Below, piece after piece: positions 22,856 through 33,945 of a DNA stretch of 64,000 nucleotides (the first letter of the stretch is position 1; each line of letters opens with the position of its first letter). The notes under the pieces were generated by a model. The model was not told the DNA's origin, made no database searches, and saw nothing but the letters and a program-made list of their open reading frames with translations. The stretch covers positions 26,929,129-26,993,128 of the forward strand of contig NC_052016.1 in assembly GCF_015832195.1 (NCBI RefSeq), in the 5' to 3' direction. Position numbers and translations under genes: made by a program. The DNA comes from Motacilla alba alba (taxonomy: Eukaryota > Chordata > Aves > Passeriformes > Motacillidae).

Positions 22856-22977
22856 TGTTGGATAACTGTTCTGGCAACCAAGCCTCACAAAGCCACTCGC
22901 TCACTCCCCACCCATGGGACTGGGGAGAGAACTTGAAGAGTAAAAGTGAGATTACTTGAGGGTTGAGATAAAGGTAC

Positions 22978-22983
22978 TTTAAT
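22978..22983 (-). terminator. LTR poly(A) signal ATTAAA, minus strand
   Basis: CCTATTAAAGTACC on the minus strand carries the common variant poly(A) signal at the position expected for the end of R in this LTR family. Confidence 0.6.
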
Positions 22984-23162
22984 AGGGAAAGCAAAAAATA
23001 TGCACACAAACAACAAGAAACAAGGAATTAACTCCCTGCTTCCCATGGCAGGCAGGTGCTCAGCCATCTCCAGGAGAGCAGGGCCCCATAACAGGTAATG
23101 TTTACTTGGGAAGACAAACACCATCTATCCAAACATCGCCCCCTTCTCCTTCTTCACCCCAC

Positions 23163-23174
23163 TTTTTATACATA
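23163..23174 (-). promoter_or_regulatory. LTR TATA box, minus strand
   Basis: TATGTATAAAAAG on the minus strand lies in the middle of the LTR, about 190 bases before its poly(A) signal. Transcription would run leftward. Confidence 0.65.
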
Positions 23175-23440
23175 GCATGATGCCACATGGTCTGGAATAT
23201 CCCTGTGGTCAGCCAGGGTCACCTGTCCTGGCTGTGTCTCCTCCCAAATTCCCATTGACCCCCAGCCGTCTCAGCATGTGGCATTCCAAAAGCAGAAAAG
23301 GCCTTGGCTCTGTGCAAGCCCTGCCCAGCAACAACAAAAACATCTCCATGTTATCAGCCCTGCGCTCAGCACAAACACAAAACACAGCCCTGCAGCAGCC
23401 ACTGGGAAGAAAATTAACCCTGCCCCAGCTAAAACCAACA

Positions 23441-26222
23441 CTCTGTGTTACAATATTACTCCAAAGAGTAGTAGTGATGGGGGAAGAGATGACATAAGGA
23501 TGAGTATTGTTAGAATTAGTTTAGAAAGAGAACATGTGTGTTCTGAAATAAATTAACATCTTTAATATCTGTTTCCTGAAGGAAAGTATTCCTAGTTTTT
23601 CTGTTATTTATCTCTCTTTATTTCCACTTCTTTCAACTTTTTTTGATGATTACAGCTAAACTTAAAATGGGTAAGAGTTTAAAAATTGAATTTTCAATAG
23701 CAACCCAAATTGTATGACATTTCTATAGACTCTGTTATTCTTAGAAGTGAATTTGGTGAGAACAGTTCTAATCTGAAGAAAATTCTAAGATTTCAATTTT
23801 TTTGTTTTAACCTAATCAATCTGACAGATTTTTGATTACTTTGTGAAGGAAAGCATTCTGATTTTTCTAAATTATTATTTTAAATTACCTTCCTCATCAT
23901 GAATAAGAAAAATGTAAAATTAATTTTAAAGACCCAATGTTTTTGTGTTAGTTTTTTTTTTCAGTTTTATTTTTTTCAGTTTTAGGAAAGATCAGTGCCA
24001 GGGTGCATTTTGGAACATTTTGGATTAGTTATTGTTCTTGTTAAAAAGGTTTTCTTTTATTTTCCCAAAGATCTAGTCAATCTTTAATTCTGTTCCAAAC
24101 CTTATTTAAAAAAACTATGGTTTTGAGGTTCCAACAGAAAACAATGCTCAGTATGAAAACATAGAACAATTTAGTGTGGAGCAAAAGCATACCAATCAGC
24201 TTACATGACAGGTTACAATTTGCAACATATTTGGTCATATCCTTAGTCTTATTCTTCCTGAGATATTGTAAACTATTATATAGTGTCTTGTGGTTATTTG
24301 TTAAAAAACTCAGGTCACTACTTTTCATTCATTTAGGGTTGTTTTTTCTTTGTGGTTGAACTATTGAAGTAAAGACTATTAATTATGAATTCTGCTGTTT
24401 CTTCTGCTTGTGAATCATTCATGAATTAGTCCTGATTTCTGTGAATACCATTTTTATTTGTCAGTAGTCTCTGAATGTTTTCAATGAATAACTTACCCCT
24501 TAAGGGTGTTTTTGAGGACTGTTTACCTTGAGATTATTCATTATTGATGTTGAACTATGAGAAATATGACATAGTTTAAGCAAATTGTCTGGAAGACCAG
24601 CATATTTTAATTATGGAAAAAGCAAACACAACCTTCCCACCTAAGGGGGAAAAAAAAAAAAAAAAGCCACCCAAAAGTTGAATCTGGTAAAATGCTATAG
24701 TCCAATAGACTTATTTGCAGAATAGTGAGCAGAGTGTGCATCTGGTCTCAGAACATTTTCTGTGAGGAATTGGTAACTTTATAACAAACAAAATCTCATC
24801 TTATTGATCAAATAAATTGTTATAAATCATCTATCATGGTAAATTTTTTTTTAGTGGGACTATGTAAAATATGTAAATATATTTTTATAATTGTGTTTGT
24901 GCAACCTCTTTTGTATGATGGTGTTGATTTAAGACTACACTGAGGTCCCCATTGGTGTTTACATTTGCTTGCTCCTGTTGATTTGTGCCTAATTATTCAT
25001 TCAAATGTGCATTATTCAAATGATGGCCTATTGCTTTCATTTCTGCTTTACTTTCTTCCTTTGGAGCTAATAGCACCATGACAGTTTTGCCAATGAAGGA
25101 GTTAGGAATGTTTAATTCTCCTGCGTCAGAATGTCACTTCACTGTCCTCATCCCATCCCTCCAAATGCAAAACAAAAGCAGCAGCTGTTTAGATCCAAAC
25201 TTTTATTTCTTAAATACAGGAAATAATGTGACTTCAGAAGCAATCTTGTCAGCAAAGGAGAGGTTGGGATTATTTCCTGCTAGCTGGTTTAAAATGTTAA
25301 AACTATTAAAAAAAAAACCCAAAAAAATGCTATTTTGAAGTTCATAAATAGTTTTAGTGTTAAAAACTGTTGCATATGGTCTCTGCTTCAGGGTATTGCA
25401 CAGCCTCCTGAGATGTGACCCAGTGATGTTTAGAGACTCTGAGGGCTCTAGAAGGTTCACACTGCATGCTATTATCTACCAAGCTCTGCCAAGATACATA
25501 CAGAGAGAGCTTGCATCCAAGAACAAATCTTTGACTGTTGACACTAAAAAACAACCCTCCAAAGATTAAAAACCTAGGCACTTTCTAGACATGCAAAGCA
25601 TTTCCTAGATATCAAATATTTTGAAAATGTTTTGAAGGATGCTCGTTCTGTGATTAATTATTTATTGGAGAATTGTATTGGAAATACCTATTGTGGGAAA
25701 TAAATAACTTTCAAGTGATATGAAAAAGGTAGTATTTTTTGGTAAGAATTGGATCACAGTGGATATGGATTTTTCAAAAGTCCTGATCACTTACAGTTCC
25801 ACCAGAGATCAATGAAAGCTGCAACTGCTCAGTACCTCTGTAAAGTCAGTCCCTTCAGGAATCAGGATAGTAATGGCAATTATGCTATCAAGGACCAAAT
25901 TACTACACCTATACATTATTTTGTATCACTGTTATTCTCTGAAAAGTGATTTCCAAAAAAATAATGTCTTGGGGATTTCCATTTTTCTGCAACTCAGTGA
26001 CTTTGTGGTTAACTTGTTCTGTTCAAGGGAAGATCACATTGCTGCTATACCAAATACCTGAAAATTAATCCATCCTTTCACCGTTTTCTTTCACAGGAAC
26101 CGTCAATAGAAGTTTTGGGGGATCAGATTCTGTCTCCTAGTTGTACCCATTATCACTGGCCAGTTACAAGGGAAAAGAAATATAGGGCTGTAGTAAATGG
26201 CACAATAAACATGACACTTTGG
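23441..26222. other. AT-rich non-coding sequence
   Basis: No gene is recognised. The stretch includes a poly-A run of 17 bases near 24650 and AAAAAAAAAACCCAAAAAAA near 25310. The open frames (up to 92 codons) are unremarkable. Confidence 0.5.
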
Positions 26223-26223
26223 T

Positions 26224-26252
26224 ACAAAACAAAAACAAAAACAAAAACAACA
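26224..26252. repeat. (CAAAAA)n simple repeat
   Basis: Four units of A(4-5)C in ACAAAACAAAAACAAAAACA and the following ACAAC. It is a short A-rich hexanucleotide array. Confidence 0.9.
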
Positions 26253-26799
26253 CTATACTAAAGATGTACGCAAGGGTCATACTTGTTACATTATGTACTT
26301 GTGTAATTCTGCCATTCTATCTGGAACTGATGAGGCAATAGAAAACCATTCAGTCTAATCCTGGGTGTTGTGGTTCACCAGAGATTTGAATCAGCAGAAG
26401 ATGATCTAGGGAAAAGTGAAGAAAAACATTAATTGAAACATATTGAAGGAAATGGGTTATTTAGTTGCTGCACATTGGAGCAGCTGCCAGGAGGACCACG
26501 CAGGTGGAGCCAATCCTACCTGGAGAGAGCAATTTTACTGGATCGACTTTTTGAGTCCTTTCCAGCCCAGTACTGACTGATTTTGTGCTTACTACAGAAA
26601 AGCCTTCCGCGGACAAATGTTGGAAAAGAGATTCAACACAGGCAGGAGGAGCAAAATCTGTTCTTTATCTGACTTCTCATCGCTCTTGCTATCCTGAGCT
26701 TGCTGTTCCTGAGCAAGAACATTTTCTCCCTCCTCTTCATTTCCTCACGAGAAATTTTTAGAGGACCTGGCTATATCCTTGACCTCTTTATGATTTGTT
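26253..26799. other. Unassigned non-coding sequence
   Basis: No gene. It contains a moderately GC-rich segment (26470-26600, CAGCTGCCAGGAGGACC) that is not an identified repeat. Confidence 0.4.
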
Positions 26800-26820
26800 A
26801 AAAAAAAAAAAAAAAAAAAA
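26800..26820. repeat. Poly(A) run, 21 A
   Basis: An uninterrupted A21 after TGATTTGTT and before GAAAGAACC. I see no processed-pseudogene body upstream of it, so a homopolymer expansion is the safer call. Confidence 0.95.
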
Positions 26821-29692
26821 GAAAGAACCTCTAAAATTGTTCAAGAGAACTAGTTTCTATACTGCTCTGAGGTATAAACAGCAGCTCTATTCAGATGGTT
26901 CTGTTTCAAAACAGTTCTGACAGAGCTGTGCAATGTTTAGTCACTTGCAGACTGTGAAGAAAAACAATTGTGTGTGAAAACAGACTTTCTGGCAACAGTG
27001 GAATATGCTCAGTAATAGAAAACAAAAGTGGGCTTCCTGTCCCAAAAAGTTTCAGACTAATTCTTATTCTGAACAGGGATGTAATGCTGAAGTTCTCAAA
27101 AATGTTTCTAAATTACTAACCTGAGCAGGGGAAAGGACTTAGTCAGCAGAATTTTGTCCTAACTTCCTAGGAACTCAGAGCACAGTATCCTTTTCACATC
27201 AAGCTTCCAACTGCTTCAGTATTTCAAGGCAAGCCTTTCGAACTAAAATACCTCTACAGTAAAAATAATAATAGAGAAACAGCTTTTGGGAGTGAGGATC
27301 CTTGTAGAAACGGGATTCTTTGCTTGCAAAAAGTTTCCATTTTCATGAGCCAACAAAAAGTTTATTGAACTCTCTGACTTTGTACCTAATCCTGGAAACT
27401 TGTTTCAATAAAATTATAGACTCTAACACAAGCTGATGTACAGGCACCCTCTTGACAACGCATGGATTTGTCACCTCATTCATTTCAGTGGATGCCTGGC
27501 CAGCAGGATGTTGATTTCCAGATTTTTGTTGCAAATTACAGCTCTCCAATGTCAGCTTTAACCCTGACTCTGTCCTTTAGTATTATCTCTCTTCTTTTTA
27601 ATTAGGTGGTGCAATTTATTCCTCTTAAATCAGTGTGATGTGGTAAAAGGTCCATACTCAGTGCCAAAATGTTGTTAGTAGAATTGCATTTGATTCCCAA
27701 TAAATTGTGTTGTCCTTTCCTTGTCATGGTCCAACCCACGATAGTTCAGATATCATCTTTGCTGACTTCATGCTTTGTTATGACAGCTTGTTTGTCCCTC
27801 TCAGAGACAAAAATCAACCTTTTTCTCATCCCTAGTTATTCCATGGCATTTTCAAATTTAGATGGCAGCGTGTTAAAATACACACAGAACATTTTTGTGC
27901 CATTATCAGGGAGACCTCTCCCTCTCTGTAATCATACTTGTTAAATCAGGTTAATCTAACTTGTCCCTAGGCTTGGCCTGCAATTCCTTGCATATTTGAT
28001 TAATCTCAGGGAGCATTCAAATGTTACAGGAAATCTTATTCCCAACTAGCATTAATACAGAACATTGTTTTACTGCCCTGTTTACAGGCCACTCAAATTT
28101 CTTATTGAATCAACTGATAAGAAGAAAGGGAACAGGAGATACATGCACATTCTTTCACCACAAAGAATGCATTAAGCAAAATATCCCAGCAACAGATGGC
28201 TTAGAAATAGTATGGGAATGTGATTCTGCAAATGATCTATCTGTTTTGATGAGGGCTATCCTGAAGAAGCTGGAATTATTTATATGTTCTGCTCAAACTT
28301 GGAATTAGGGTGAAGCCAAATAGCAGCAAGTACTCAACATGAAAAAAAAAATTATGAAAATTTTTTCCAGTATTTCCCATCCCATTGTATGACAGGTTGT
28401 GTTATTATATTGTTATCATGTTGAATATAAAGGCAATATCATTTAATAAACAGTGCCTTGGGAGGAGGGAGGAAATGGAGAACCATGCTGTGAGTACTAA
28501 ACAAAACCATTTTTGTTGCTCAGAGTTTAAATAGATGAAGTTACTAGAAGTAATTCACTGAGTTAAAAAACATGTGAAAACTTGTTGGATTTGGACTTCA
28601 CGGCTTGCTAGCTTGGAAATGCACAAAAAATTCTTTATGTGTAACCACTGCATTTCTGCCAGTTTGCTTAGAAGACTGGATGTAATACTTCTAATTACAA
28701 AGTGAGAATGCTAGGAGAAAATCTTACTGAGTTCCATTGTGATAGATATTGGGATAGTGAAACAAATGCAACTGTAGCCCATATAAATGTCAAAATAAAT
28801 TAATTAACCCTTGCCAGTGGAAGTTATAATGTTGTTAAACAAATGAGATTAAATCCTGAAAGCAACTAACATAAAAATTCTGCAGTTCCAATCAAAATAA
28901 GGAAACTAGTTTGAAACTATTGGAACAGTCTGAAAATGCTTTTAGTGAATATTGAAGCTGCCTCTTATTCTAGACCTGTATGTGAATTATTCTAAAATGG
29001 ACCATCTGGTACAATAATATGCCTTGTTTCATTGTTCAGCACCTTTCGTTCCTGTAATTGTTAGAACAGGACCGATCTAGACTGATGAAGCAAAGGACAA
29101 TCCATTCTCTCTATCCCTGGAGCCTGGCAGGGACATTGCATAGGCCTATGTGAAATAACTCCCAATCGTTAGCCTTTATCAGCTCCAGGAGAGACTTCTC
29201 AAAAAGCAAATTATTGTGGATTGAATCATTGATCAAAACACAAAACCAGCTGTGCATAGATCATGATGAGAAGATGTCTGGTTAACAGTGTGTGTTGAAG
29301 AAGATTGCATCCATGCTTTTTTTATACATCTTCCCACAACTTGTGGCCAAGTGTTTATAGGAGGCACATTGCTTTCTAAGATGTTTTCATTTTTTTTTTC
29401 TAGCCCAATAATCTGTTATCATGCAATGGAATTTGTTGGATTCCAATGTTATAAATTCTTGGGGAGAGGGCCAAATGCACTACTCTTATATTGATGTAAC
29501 TCTTATCTAGAAAATCACTTCTAAATTTAGTTCATAAGTGAGGGAGGATTGGGGAGGCAGAAAGATTTGTTTTTTAACAACCCCCTAATTAGTATAATGA
29601 GAATTGTGACATTTTAAAAGTCTGAGGACAAGTGAAATGTGAAACATCCTCTCCTATTTCATACTCTCCTTCTCTATTATTTACTTTAAACT
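26821..29692. other. AT-rich non-coding sequence with a conserved-looking block near 29.1 kb
   Basis: No gene is recognised. The stretch at 29060-29270 has CNE-like texture: GACATTGCATAGGCCTATG (an AGGCCT palindrome inside CATAGGCCTATG), CCCAATCGTTAGCC, and AAGCAAATTATTGTGG. The open frame at 28021-28308 shows no domain. Confidence 0.45.
29060..29270. promoter_or_regulatory. Candidate conserved non-coding element
   Basis: Mixed-complexity words free of simple repeats, including the 12-bp palindrome CATAGGCCTATG, CAATCGTTAGCCTTTATCAG (a GATA-type site on the other strand) and AAATTATTGTGG (SOX-like ATTGTGG). This is inference from texture only. Confidence 0.25.
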
Positions 29693-29706
29693 GGGGGGGG
29701 GGGGGG
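29693..29706. repeat. Poly(G) run, 14 G
   Basis: Fourteen consecutive G after CTTTAAACT. It is rare in this AT-rich region, can fold as a G-quadruplex, and is prone to sequencing length error. Confidence 0.93.
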
Positions 29707-32700
29707 TCTTAATGTGATAAGACTCATGCTAATTTTTCATTGGAATTCCACCATGGACTAGTTTCAAATTAAGCCCAAATACTGAGATCCTCAGACATGT
29801 CAGAAATTAAGTCAATTGTTTAAAAAAAAACTGTCTGGAAAGCTGCAATTACCCAGGCTCCAATAAGGTTCAGGTGCCTAACAGGCAAGATGCAAGTTGT
29901 GATGCTGATGGTTGTGGGAGTGGGCTTGCCTTCTATCAATCTTCCACCAATTTTTGCAGCTTTCATCCACCACCTGGGCTGCTCTGGCAACTCGGGTTTT
30001 CAAAACTGGGTTAGACAACTCTCCAGACACTATCAGTTCAAAGAAGGTGCACATAGTTTTGGCAAAGAGCCCTTTAGGACCGATGTGCTTAGAAACAGAA
30101 AGCTAGATAATTTTGAAATTCTCATACAAAAAAAAATGAAAATCTGTGGCCATCTGAGATTTTAGGAGGCGAACAGGCGCTTTGAGAGTGCCTTTTGAAC
30201 TTGAGTTATAATAATAAGTACCTCCCAAGTTGTATTCCTGGAAATGGCTCGTATCAAGCATGTCACTGAATCAGACCATATGTAACTGAAAAACTAAGAC
30301 ATATAAAAGCAGTAAGGGTTAATGTTACAGCAACTTCAATTAATGATCCAGGACAATTATGCTTAGTTACAAACCATTATAAAGAAGATGCAAAACAGCC
30401 GTTCTATGCAATCACATATAGCAGTGTTATTTAACATGTGACCTAGAAGCATATATTATCTAGTGCAGATGTTTTCAATTGAAATAAGCCCATAAAACTT
30501 GCCATCTCCTGGCAAAACTGGTAGAATGTTATTTCTGCAAGAAAAATAAATTCTGCACAGACATTTCATCTGTCACAGCCATGATCCATAAAACTGGAAA
30601 AGTTTTCTCTGAAAACCTGCCTAACTGAAAGGGAATGAGAACAAAGTGCATTTTTTACCTTTATCTTTTATTTCTAAATGTCTCTGACATATCAACATAT
30701 ACAGGTGTATGATTTCTTTATATAATAAGAGATCAAATACTGCCAATTTTGTTGAAACTCTTTTTAAATAAAACTTCCTCTGAAAAATTATGTGACTATA
30801 AATACTGGAGCTTTGTTCCTCACCTATGAGAACCAACATGATGTGTAATTAGTGGGATGTTATATAAAAGGCAAATTATTCACTAAATTATTATTAACTT
30901 TTTAATTTGCTCCATGTTTTCTTTCTGGAATTGCTTTTTCAATCTTACCCATTAGGGAGTGGATCACTCATAAAAGTGTCTGCATTTCTGGGTGAGTGGT
31001 GCTCCGCATCAAAATTATTTTCATGCCATGGGATCTGAAATTTAGTTGGGGTTTAAATGTTGAAGAGTCATTTTCATTTATAGGCAGGAATACTATATAC
31101 TTGAAATGACTGACTATATTTTAGTAGGCAATTGTCTTACCATATAATACCAGTAGTGAGCTATTTAAGTACATTGCTAGTTAAATATCAGGAATCTTTT
31201 GCTCTTAATTATTTTGTTTTATCCCACTGAAATGGTAAGAAGCTGTGTTACAGTACAGCCAGCTTCTTTTCAGGAATAAGGATGTTTCAATGTGCTAGCT
31301 GTTAAATTACTGCATTTGTGAGGACTTAAATTAAGATGTCTGAGAGCAAAGGAGACAATCATCAAAGAAAAAAAAATAGAGGAGGGATTCTAATGACTAA
31401 ACAGATACCTGTATGTGTGCAAGGAAAGGCAGGGAATGTCTGTATATCACAATGCAATGCACTGTGTTCTCTTGCTAATGCTGGTGACCCCAGCCTGAAT
31501 TGCTACACTGAAAATCTCAGTATTCAGCCCAGTGCCTCCGACCTAGCTTTTTATTTGGAGTATTGCTTGGCTGGCTGTCACTATGGGAAGCGCACATCAG
31601 GCTGCAACAGGAAATTTCAAACCTCAAATTGCACTGTAGCTTGATACCTTGGGAAATTATCAATTAGGTTTTGGTCCAGACTGGCATAAAACATTATTAA
31701 TGTGCTGGTGGCAGTGTCCTGGCATTTTGGAATAATTGGGACAATTTTAAGTTTAAATTCTTGGATGAGTTGTGAAAGTGTGAAACATGGGGGCTAGTAG
31801 GAGTAAGATACTTGAATGGTTATTTTTATTTTAGATATAACACAGCTCCTCTATCTAAGCTTGTGCTGTAGCTCTCTGCCTTAGGTCAGGAATAGGTACT
31901 GAAGTAAGCAGTGTTAGAAGCCCTTATGCACAGCAATGGTACATAAATATGAGTAAGAACTGCAGGTCAGATTGAATATTCCCATGGATCTGCATCTGCC
32001 ATTGCTCTCACCTCCCTATGTGTGACAAGAATTTAGATGTGCCATGTCCTTGTGTTGCAGAGAAAAAGAAGAGTGAGTGTGAAGCAAGGCAAATCTAAAG
32101 ACACTACAAAAACAAAGATCTTCTTGGCTTGTTTACCTGAGGCTGGGAGATAAATCCAAAGATTCTCAATTCTGGAGTTTTCCTACTTGATGTTGCCGTT
32201 TATTGTGCAATGGGTTGTCAAAGTCATCTATATTCATTTACCTGCATTCAAAGTTCCCTGATGGAAAGAGAGAGCATATATTAAGACACCTCTTTTGGGA
32301 TAAGATCTGAGGAGGATGAATGCTCACCTTTCCTCCATTAAACAAAAAAGGGGAAGTGGGTACATTTTTGGTGGAAGGGCTGCAAAATGTAAGCAAGACA
32401 CAAGCCTCTTTTCCTAGTACTAGTGACCTTCATATATGTTGGTTTTGAAGGACAAATTTGTAGTGTGCAGCTCCCTTTCTTTGCAGCAGGAATAACGTAA
32501 CTTTTTCTACCTAACAGACTTTGGATAATTGCTGAGATGCCACATTGATGTGTCACCTCAGAGAAATCATTACAAATAATTTTAAAAGCCTGAAGATACA
32601 TTATTCCTATCTGAGAAATAGCAATTATTTTTAAAATATTAGGGCTTATCAGCTCAATGCCTTGTAAAAATTTCTCTGTTACAGGCATACTCAGAGATAT

Positions 32701-33875
32701 TTTTCATAAGGTATTTGCAATAATATCCACTGAAGAGCAGAGCTGCTCTTCTAGGGCAGGCATGAATAGCCAAGATTGTCACACAAATTTCTTCCCTCTT
32801 CTCACCACCTTCTTTGGGATGCAACATTTTGCCAAGGGTAAATCAAGAACATTTGATCATTTGCAGTTTCCCATATCAAATGTGCTACCACTGACACAGG
32901 AGCTGTTGACTTTTAGTGCAAAGATTTAACAATAATTTCCCTTCCTCTGGAGTTAACTGGAACAGCTAACAAATTGCTTAATGAAATGTTGTCAGGATAT
33001 ATGCAGTTTTGCATCTCAGTGTGAGGGAAAAGAACAAAATAAATCGTTTGCTAGCTTCCATGTCCATATCTGGGCTGATGGGCAGAAAGCTGACCTGGAT
33101 TTTTTGATAAATAGAATGTTTACTGAGTTAGTTTGTTGGAGGCTATTTTGTGGGGGAAAGGGTTACTACATTATCTTTTTTAAAAAGAATTAATAATTTA
33201 ATTGGCATGTGGGGTATTGATAAGAGCAGTACGTCCTCTGTGTGGATTTTAAGGGTTTGTGCTGGGAATGAGATCCATCATTGTGTCTTTCTTCTGTAGT
33301 TGTTTGGCCATTGGAGTTTTGCTACTGCGATGCATCTGTCTAGTTGCCTACAAGCTCATTTGATGGCCACACTTCCATGTGTCATGTATCCTGCAGCTCT
33401 ACCCCACAGACAGCTTTAGCAGGAACAAAGAGGTGACTGCCCCTGTGTTCTGAGCTGAACTGAACTTTGTCTTGTGCACGTGTTACGGGCAAGGACACAT
33501 TGCAGGAAATTTCTACCTGCTGGAAAAGAGAGTTTCCACCCTGATGGGATATTGCCTGTAGTGGTGTTTTGTTTCTGGGGGCTTCTGATCGAGGCTAGCA
33601 GCTACTCAACCACTCTGCTGTCATCATCAGGGGAACATAAGCCCTGTCACTTAAAGGTGACAGAGACCTTTGCCAGGGCATCCTCCCAATGGATTGTGCT
33701 GGTGTTTCAGAGATTTCCTACAAAAAATACACTTGTGAGTCAACACAACTCCTTTTTTGACAGAAAAAAAGAAATAAGACAAACTCCAGAGAGTGGTTTC
33801 TACTGGTTAGGAACATTTTTGCTCATCTTTTGAACTCACAACACAGATCTGAATTTTTCTCTGGATTTTTTTCAG
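29707..33875. other. AT-rich non-coding sequence with a conserved-looking block near 30.4 kb
   Basis: No gene is recognised. The open frame at 31336-31644 (102 codons) is cysteine-rich at its end but has no signal peptide, no splice context and no pattern I know. The minus frame at 32338-32688 and the plus frame at 33474-33833 are likewise unassigned. The segment 30320-30620 reads like a conserved element. Confidence 0.45.
30320..30620. promoter_or_regulatory. Candidate conserved non-coding element
   Basis: A long stretch without homopolymers carrying CAATTATGCTTAGTTAC, CAATCACATATAGC, TGTGACCTAGAAGC, CAATTGAAATAAGCCCATAAAAC and GCACAGACATTTCATCTGTC (a GACATTTCATCTGTC hairpin-like word). Function is inferred from sequence texture alone. 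Confidence 0.22.
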
Positions 33876-33945
33876 CTACTGGAAGGACATTTCAGACATC
33901 ATGCAGACTCCCATGGGGAGAAAATAAAAGACACTATGGTGTGTG
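33876..33945 (+). ncRNA. Candidate short terminal exon of a spliced transcript
   Basis: A strong acceptor (TTTTTCTCTGGATTTTTTTCAG in outline) ends at 33875. Forty-seven bases on there is AATAAA (33923-33928), followed after 13 bases by the GU-rich ATGGTGTGTGAAGG. That is the full set of signals for a terminal exon of about 70 nt. A weaker alternative is an internal exon ending at CGAG|GTACAC near 33984. No upstream exon is identified and no coding frame is evident. Confidence 0.2.

Larger units (their letters stand above)
22856..23440 (-). mobile_element. Solo LTR of an endogenous retrovirus, minus strand
   Basis: On the minus strand the element runs from TGTTGGTTTTAGCTGG (a familiar avian LTR opening) to TTATCCAACA, so the ends form a short inverted repeat TGTTGG/CCAACA. 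The length is 585 bp. Within it, in sense order, are a TATA box (plus-strand TTTTTATACATA at 23163-23174), then ATTAAA as poly(A) signal (plus-strand TTTAAT at 22978-22983), then CTTTATCTCAACCCTCAAG and the GGGTGGGGAGTGAGCGAGTGG segment typical of U5 in this family. No internal retroviral sequence follows on either side. A target duplication is not evident (AATAGT against CTCTGT), so the boundaries could be a few bases off or the duplications may have diverged. Confidence 0.88.

Noticed and set aside
23177..23497. Overlapping 106- and 92-codon frames
   Set aside because: They lie antisense within the U3 part of the minus-strand LTR and have no recognisable product.
26800..26820. Possible tail of a processed pseudogene at the A21 run
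   Set aside because: No spliced-gene-like body or flanking target duplication could be seen upstream.
31336..31644. 102-codon cysteine-rich frame resembling a small secreted protein
   Set aside because: No signal peptide, no regular cysteine spacing of a known family and no flanking exon signals.
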